From WHSW01 sp035296705 (GTDB lineage Bacteria; Actinomycetota; Thermoleophilia; Solirubrobacterales; 70-9): a stretch of DNA of 64,000 nt. Of the stretch, positions 59,727 to 64,000 are shown one piece after another. The first letter of the stretch is position 1; every line of letters starts with the position of its first letter. Location of the stretch: contig DATHAL010000041.1 of NCBI GenBank assembly GCA_035296705.1, positions 30,640-94,639 on the forward strand, in the 5' to 3' direction. Position numbers and translations under genes: made by a program. The notes below the pieces were generated by a model. That model was not told where the DNA came from. It made no database searches and worked only from the letters and a program-made list of their open reading frames with translations.

Positions 59727-60593
59727 TCACCCGGCAAGGACCTCGCGCAGCTTCGCCGCGAACGCGTCCGGCTCGCCTGCCCAGCCGAACTCGCCGCCCA
59801 AGAACCCGCCGTGGTGGCTGGGGAAGATGACCGGCTCGGTTCCGAGGCGCTCCGCGACCGCGAGCGCGCCGCGGTGGGCCATCTCGCTCTCGGACTCGGC
59901 CCCGGCCCCGATCACGATGCGGGTCGGTGCAGCGCGCAGCGCGTCGAAGTCGTGCTGGTAGTGCGTGGTCGCGATGATGCTCCGGCCGAGCATCGGATCG
60001 TCGCGAGTACCGTCATCCTCGGTTGGAAGTCCCAGCGCGGCCGCGTCCACGGGCTGGTCTGCGAACCCCGCCGGGATCGGGCCCTTGAGGCTCGTGAGGG
60101 CCAGGAACTTCGCCATTCCCGGTCCGAACCCATCGCGCATGTACGTCTCGTGGATGTCGACGATCGCCGGCAGCGCCTGCCCGCGATCCGGCAGCAGCGC
60201 GGCGGCCGGCGGCTCGTGCGCCACGAGCGTGCGCACCTGCTCCGGGTGCTTGGCGACCAGCGCGAGCGCGTTGACCGCGCCGCCACTGCTGGCGAAGATC
60301 TCCACGGGCTCGTCGCCCAGTTCCGAGACCAGCTCGTGTAGGTCTGCGGCGCGATCGTCCGGCGTCGAATCGCCGCCAGGGGTCTCCGATTCGCTGCGGT
60401 CGACCCCGCGGGGGTCGTAGGTCACGACTGTCCGATCACCGAAGTGCCCGGCCAGGCTGGTGAAGCCGCTAGCCGCCATCGGATAACCAATCATCAACAG
60501 CACCGGCTCGTCGCTCTGGGTCTCGGCCTCGCGCATGTCGTAGCGCAGGCTGGCGCCGGGCAGGTCCAGCGTCCGGGTCTTCGGCTCGGGCAT
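59727..60593 (-). CDS. Alpha/beta hydrolase
   Basis: 288 residues from ATG 60593 (an upstream start at 60638 adds 15 unrelated residues). Fold markers: VLLMIGYPMAASGF (oxyanion region), TYDPRGVDRSE, nucleophile elbow EIFASSGGAVNALALV, and SHHGGFLG with the likely catalytic His. The elbow has Ala instead of Gly at the first position of GxSxGG. Cytoplasmic; substrate unknown. Confidence 0.87.
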   Translation of the reverse strand: MPEPKTRTLDLPGASLRYDMREAETQSDEPVLLMIGYPMAASGFTSLAGHFGDRTVVTYDPRGVDRSESETPGGDSTPDDRAADLHELVSELGDEPVEIFASSGGAVNALALVAKHPEQVRTLVAHEPPAAALLPDRGQALPAIVDIHETYMRDGFGPGMAKFLALTSLKGPIPAGFADQPVDAAALGLPTEDDGTRDDPMLGRSIIATTHYQHDFDALRAAPTRIVIGAGAESESEMAHRGALAVAERLGTEPVIFPSHHGGFLGGEFGWAGEPDAFAAKLREVLAG

Positions 60594-60694
60594 CGGCGGT
60601 CCTTTCTGGTTGGTGCTCCTACCGACCTGCGGAGGCACCGAAACTCATCGCTGCTTGCCGCCCCCGCTCAGCGCGCGAAGGGACAAGTCCCGGG

Positions 60695-61093
60695 CTACGG
60701 CGACAGCCCGGCGGCCTCGAAGGCCTCCGCCGGGTCTGAGTACATGCGAGCCTGGACGATCTTCCCGGCGCGCACGATCGCGACGACACCGATGGCGAGG
60801 TCGAGCTCCGCTCCGCTTACGCGACCGCGGCCTCGGAAGTGGGCGCGTCCGACCACGAGATCGCCTCGATCGCGAATCTCATCCAACGAGAACTGGACGC
60901 CGTCCCAATCGTTGATCAGCTCAGGCACGAAAGCGCGCAGCCCGGCGTGGCCTCGGTAAGGGCGGCCCTCAAGCTGCGCGCGCAGCGGCCAGAACTCGCA
61001 GTCGCTGTCGAACGCCTCGATCCAGGCCTCGTAATCCCCGCGGTTCCATGCGTCGAAGGCCGCGACGCTGACATCGATGTTCTCCTGTGACAA
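60695..61093 (-). CDS. NTF2-like (SnoaL-type) protein
   Basis: 132 residues. The family pattern starts MSQENIDVSVAAFDAWNRGDYEAWIEAFDSDCEFWP and continues YRGHAGLRAFVPELINDWDGVQFSLDEIRDRGDLVVGRAHFRGRG, a SnoaL-2/nuclear-transport-factor-2 cone fold. Often a small-molecule isomerase or a binding domain; function here is unknown. The 101-base gap upstream and 75-base gap downstream hold no further gene. Confidence 0.82.
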   Translation of the reverse strand: MSQENIDVSVAAFDAWNRGDYEAWIEAFDSDCEFWPLRAQLEGRPYRGHAGLRAFVPELINDWDGVQFSLDEIRDRGDLVVGRAHFRGRGRVSGAELDLAIGVVAIVRAGKIVQARMYSDPAEAFEAAGLSP

Positions 61094-61168
61094 CAGGCCT
61101 GAGTATCCCGCAGGTGCCTGTGTTGGCCTGCGTGCCGATGAAGTTAGCCGGGTCCGCGGCGCCGATCA

Positions 61169-62317
61169 TCAGATAAGTCCGAGGGCAGCCGCCGTGACCG
61201 CGAGCGCGATCTCCGCCCGCGGCAAGAGGGACTCCGCGAGCACGAACTCGTCCGGGTGGTGGGCGTGCCCCCCTCGCGGGCCCAGCCCGTCGACAGTGAG
61301 GGCGATGTGCGGCGCCATGTGGCTCGCGTCGCTGGCCCCGCCGCGCTCGCCGGCGAGGATCGGCCTACCGAGGATCGCGACCGCGGGGGCGAGGAGCCGG
61401 TCGGCGACCCGCTCGCGCGTGTCCATCCCGGGCCAGTGGCGGACGAGCTCGGCCTCCAGCGCCACTCCGTCGACGTCGGCGGGAACCGCCTCGACCACCG
61501 GTGCGAAGGCGTCCAGGCTGTCGGCGCGCAGATCGCAGGTGAGCTCGCCGTGCGCGGGGACGACGTTGAACGCCTCCCCCGCCTCGATCACCGTCGGCAC
61601 GGCCGTCAGCCGGTTCGGGCCCGCGGGTGCGCTGAGCGACACAACCCGCCGCGCCGCCTCACCGAGCGCGAGGAGCGCATTGCGGCCGCGCTCGGGCGCC
61701 GAGCCGGAGTGGGCGGCGACGCCGCGCGCCACGACGCGGAGCGTCGACGCGGCCTTTCGCCGGGCGATGACCGCCTCCTCGCCGCCCGGCCCGAGCTGCG
61801 CGGCCTCGAAGCAGAGGCAGGCGTCGAAGCCGGCGAAGCGGGACGTGTGCCCGAAGCCGCCGGCTCGCCATTCCTCGTCGACGACCGCGAGCAGTGCGAA
61901 CTCGGCGAAGGCGTCCCGGACGGCCGCGACGGCCCGCATGACACCGAGGGCGAGGGCGATCCCGCCCTTCATATCGATGGAGCCGGAACCGACGAGCCGA
62001 CCGTCCTCGGCCCGCAGGTGCTGGTGATCGCGGTGGGCGATCACCGTATCGACGTGTCCGAGCAGAAGGACCCGCCGCTCGCCCGTCCCGGTGAGCGTCG
62101 CGAGGAAGTCGTGTCCGAATCCGGGCGTCGAGCACTCGAGCCGCTCGATCCGTGCCTCCGCGGGAACCAGCGCCGCGAGCAGCGAGCAGATCTCCTCGGC
62201 CGCCTCGACATCGCCGGAGGGCGAGGAGATCGCGACCAGGGCCTCGAGCTCGCGCTCGGCGTGATGGGCGATCTCGGCGCCGGCTCGCGAGAGCCATTCG
62301 GCGGACACTGCCGTCAC
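61169..62317 (-). CDS. M20-family metallopeptidase
   Basis: 382 residues from GTG 62317, overlapping the preceding gene (GTGA). Metal-site motifs: LLLGHVDTV (His, Asp bridging), GSGSIDMKGGIALALG, AVVDEEWRAGG (catalytic and ligand Glu) and SDASHMAPH near the end. VAAHSGSAPERGRNAL marks the dimerisation domain. Related to carboxypeptidase G2/ArgE-DapE-type amidohydrolases; the substrate, probably an N-acyl amino acid or small peptide, is not determined. Confidence 0.9.
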   Translation of the reverse strand: MTAVSAEWLSRAGAEIAHHAERELEALVAISSPSGDVEAAEEICSLLAALVPAEARIERLECSTPGFGHDFLATLTGTGERRVLLLGHVDTVIAHRDHQHLRAEDGRLVGSGSIDMKGGIALALGVMRAVAAVRDAFAEFALLAVVDEEWRAGGFGHTSRFAGFDACLCFEAAQLGPGGEEAVIARRKAASTLRVVARGVAAHSGSAPERGRNALLALGEAARRVVSLSAPAGPNRLTAVPTVIEAGEAFNVVPAHGELTCDLRADSLDAFAPVVEAVPADVDGVALEAELVRHWPGMDTRERVADRLLAPAVAILGRPILAGERGGASDASHMAPHIALTVDGLGPRGGHAHHPDEFVLAESLLPRAEIALAVTAAALGLI

Positions 62318-62664
62318 CGAGCCACCTCGGGGATGTGTCGCTCGAGGTGCTCGGTGATCGTCCGGCGCACCCATGCCTGGGTCGCCGAGTCCGCCATCCG
62401 GTAGCGGCCGAGGAGCATCTTTTGGTCGTCGAGGGGCAGCCCGCCGATCTCCCACCGGACGGCGAGGCGCTCGAACAGCATCTCGGTGCGGCGGCGCCAC
62501 TCGTCGTCGGTCGACGCGGCGGCGCCACCCTGTCGCCGGCGCAGCTTGCGGATCGTCCCCGCGGTTAGCGACCCGCGCAAGGTGAGCACGTTCCCGTCAG
62601 GGTCGGTGTAGTCGAACGTCGGGACGGGCTCGCGCTCTGCGCGGCGCTTTCCTCGCTTTGCCAT
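62314..62664 (-). CDS. Conserved hypothetical protein, co-translated with the M20 peptidase
   Basis: 116 residues from ATG 62664. Basic N-terminus (AKRGKRRAERE), then a short beta segment FDYTDPDGNVLTLRGSLTAGTIRKLRRRQGG and helices ending ITEHLERHIPEV. No signal peptide or membrane span. Not recognised. The stop overlaps the M20 peptidase start. The coding region begins 23 bases from the divergent tmRNA gene. Confidence 0.72.
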   Translation of the reverse strand: MAKRGKRRAEREPVPTFDYTDPDGNVLTLRGSLTAGTIRKLRRRQGGAAASTDDEWRRRTEMLFERLAVRWEIGGLPLDDQKMLLGRYRMADSATQAWVRRTITEHLERHIPEVAR

Positions 62665-62687
62665 CGCGGGCTAAAATCTAGGCATCC

Positions 62688-63057
62688 GGGGGCGAACCAG
62701 ATTCGACGTGGATTCTTTCGTCCCGGTGTTGCGAGTCGAGGATCTCGGGTTGGCCTCGTTAAAAACTCCCGGGAAAACCATAATTGCGGACTCCAATCAC
62801 GAGTTCGCCCTCGCCGCTTAAGTAGGTGAGGGAGTCGCCCCGGGAAGCCCGCGTCCCGGTCCAGCGGCTTCAGCTAGCGGGCTCACCCCGAAGGTAGGAC
62901 CTTCGACCCGAGGGGGACATTTCTAAGGAAGGTATGGCGCCGGGGACGTGCCCCGCGGATCGACCGAACCGGACGCCGAGATGAGACTCCGACGGGAACG
63001 CTCGTAGACGCACCGGAACAGGTTCCGCGGACGCCGGGGCAGTGCCGGCCGCCTCCA
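62688..63057 (+). ncRNA. ssrA: tmRNA (transfer-messenger RNA)
   Basis: One-piece tmRNA of 370 bases. The 5' end GGGGGCG (62688-62694) pairs with CGCCTCC (63050-63056); the third pair is G-U, the alanine identity element; discriminator A at 63057, with no encoded CCA. The conserved GATTCGACG follows the acceptor. The tag frame starts at GCG 62786 and reads ADSNHEFALAA, stop at 62819-62821. The T stem (GCCGG/CCGGC, 63033-63037 and 63045-63049) is normal, but the loop is GGCAGTG, not the usual TTCRANN. It rescues stalled ribosomes together with SmpB. Confidence 0.96.
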
Positions 63058-63060
63058 TTC

Positions 63061-63097
63061 ATAGGGTCGCCTTAAGGGGCGACCCCTATTCTCTTTT
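63061..63097 (+). terminator. Intrinsic terminator of the tmRNA gene
   Basis: ATAGGGTCGCC (63061-63071) pairs with GGCGACCCCTAT (63078-63089) with one bulged C, followed by TCTCTTTT. Orientation and the 3-base distance from the tmRNA end make it the tmRNA terminator. Confidence 0.85.
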
Positions 63098-63099
63098 AA

Positions 63100-63969
63100 A
63101 TGGACGATCCCGGCGCACCGACACGCTGGCCGGCGCCAGAGCCGGCCACCTTCCCGCGGGCGCCCGAGCCAATCCACCCCGGCTCCGGCCGCGGCGACTG
63201 GCGCGAGCGGCTGAAGCGGTTCCTCGGCCCGATCGGCGCTGCGCTGATCCTCCTGGCGACGAAGCTGAAGGCGCTGCTGCTGCTGCTGCCGAAGCTCAAG
63301 TTCCTGACCACGTCCGCCTCGATGCTCGTCTCGATCGCGGCCTACGCGCTGCTCTGGGGCTGGAAGTTCGGGGTTGGCTTCGTGCTGCTCCTGCTCGTCC
63401 ATGAGATGGGGCATGTATTCCAGCTCCGGCGGGAGGGGATCCAGGCATCGGCGCCGATGTTCATCCCCTTCCTCGGGGCCGTCATCGCGGCGAAATCGCT
63501 CGGCGACGACGCCGCGGCCGAGGCGCGGGTCGGGCTCGCCGGGCCGGTGCTCGGCGCGCTCGGCACGCTGGTGCCGCTCGGGATCTGGCTCGCCACCGGC
63601 GAGGAGTTCTGGCACGCGCTCGCATATGTCGGGTTCTTCATCAACCTCTTGAACCTGCTGCCGGTGCTGCCGCTCGACGGCGGCCGGGCGATGGCAGCGC
63701 TCTCGCCGTGGGTCTGGGTCGCCGGCTACCTCGGACTGATCGCGCTGACGATCTTCTTCACCAGCCCGATCCTCCTGCTCATCCTGATCCTCGGCGGGTT
63801 CGAGACGTGGCGGCGCTGGAAGGCTCGCAAGACGCCGGAGGGGCGCGCGTACCACGCGGTCCCGGCGCGCACGCGTGTGCTGGTCGCGGCCGTCTACCTC
63901 GGGCTGATCGCGCTGCTTTCGATCGGCCTCGTCGAGACGTTCCTCTCCAAGAGCCTCGGCGACGTCTGA
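63100..63969 (+). CDS. Site-2-type protease (M50 family)
   Basis: 289 residues with about six membrane spans. The zinc site is His101-Glu102-x2-His105 (LVHEMGHVF), and the third ligand is Asp193 in NLLPVLPLDGGRAM. The Pro-rich N-terminal ~35 residues are cytoplasmic. It probably cleaves transmembrane proteins such as anti-sigma factors. ATG 63100 immediately follows the tmRNA terminator and has no ribosome-binding site, so translation may be leaderless. The last 31 bases of the window hold nothing recognisable. Confidence 0.9.
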   Translation: MDDPGAPTRWPAPEPATFPRAPEPIHPGSGRGDWRERLKRFLGPIGAALILLATKLKALLLLLPKLKFLTTSASMLVSIAAYALLWGWKFGVGFVLLLLVHEMGHVFQLRREGIQASAPMFIPFLGAVIAAKSLGDDAAAEARVGLAGPVLGALGTLVPLGIWLATGEEFWHALAYVGFFINLLNLLPVLPLDGGRAMAALSPWVWVAGYLGLIALTIFFTSPILLLILILGGFETWRRWKARKTPEGRAYHAVPARTRVLVAAVYLGLIALLSIGLVETFLSKSLGDV

Positions 63970-64000
63970 GGGCGGCTACGCCGGCGGGACGGTGTGCCCG

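Noticed and set aside
1..64000. CRISPR arrays, insertion sequences, integrase or phage genes, tRNA or rRNA genes
   Set aside because: No regularly spaced repeats, no transposase or integrase motif, and no cloverleaf other than the tmRNA tRNA-like domain were seen.

Overview
The window is about 70% G+C and densely coding, with frequent GTG and TTG starts, 4-base ATGA/GTGA gene overlaps and several leaderless-looking promoters. A tmRNA without an encoded CCA, an Rpf-like muralytic protein, a DUF445 membrane protein, a PucR-family regulator and many paralogous FAD/acyl-CoA enzymes suggest an actinobacterium outside the classical Streptomyces/Mycobacterium group, most likely Thermoleophilia (Solirubrobacterales-like). 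That placement rests on gene content and composition, not on a marker-gene tree. No insertion sequence, prophage, CRISPR array, rRNA or tRNA was found.

Layout. 1-9.9 kb: the end of a first polyamine-type (PotABCD-like) ABC transporter operon, a divergent TetR regulator, an orphan PotD-like lipoprotein whose start is out of frame, a nitrilase-family amidase, a second TetR regulator, and a FAD oxidoreductase/Rieske oxygenase pair. 9.9-15 kb: acyl-CoA dehydrogenase, NDP-forming acyl-CoA synthetase and a second FAD oxidoreductase; two nearly identical TTGAC-N6-GTCAA operators tie this block to the Rieske operon. 15-25.4 kb: a putrescine module, with aminotransferase, PucR regulator, alanine dehydrogenase and 4-aminobutyraldehyde dehydrogenase on one strand and a complete PotABCD operon diverging from it across a promoter region with three GTACAA sites. 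25.4-31.4 kb: an aldehyde dehydrogenase/esterase pair, two small proteins, DNA polymerase IV and a PuuB-like oxidase.

31.4-45.7 kb is a phosphate block: polyphosphate kinase, a Ppx/GppA phosphatase, a response regulator/histidine kinase/PepSY unit with its own putative binding boxes, phoU-pstBACS, a second PstS-like lipoprotein and an orphan OmpR-type regulator. Direct repeats resembling PHO boxes lie before pstS and beside the orphan regulator. The latter point along the + strand toward a short hairpin-rich segment ending in an intrinsic terminator, although both flanking genes are on the - strand; this is the best candidate for an undescribed element (a phosphate-responsive small RNA). 45.7-64 kb: uppP, two enoyl-CoA hydratases, an HD-domain protein, an Rpf-like protein divergent from a lipoate ligase-like gene across a perfect CRP-type site, a metallophosphoesterase, SGNH hydrolase, MFS exporter, DUF445 protein, a third FAD oxidoreductase, a polar amino-acid ABC transporter, several small hydrolases, the tmRNA gene (tag ADSNHEFALAA, with an unusual T-loop) and a site-2-type protease.

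How it fits together: the genes describe a heterotroph that imports polyamines and related amines, converts putrescine to GABA while recycling pyruvate from alanine, degrades an unidentified carboxylate through oxygenase and CoA steps, and stores and senses phosphate. Functions are read from motifs and family resemblance; substrates remain inferences.
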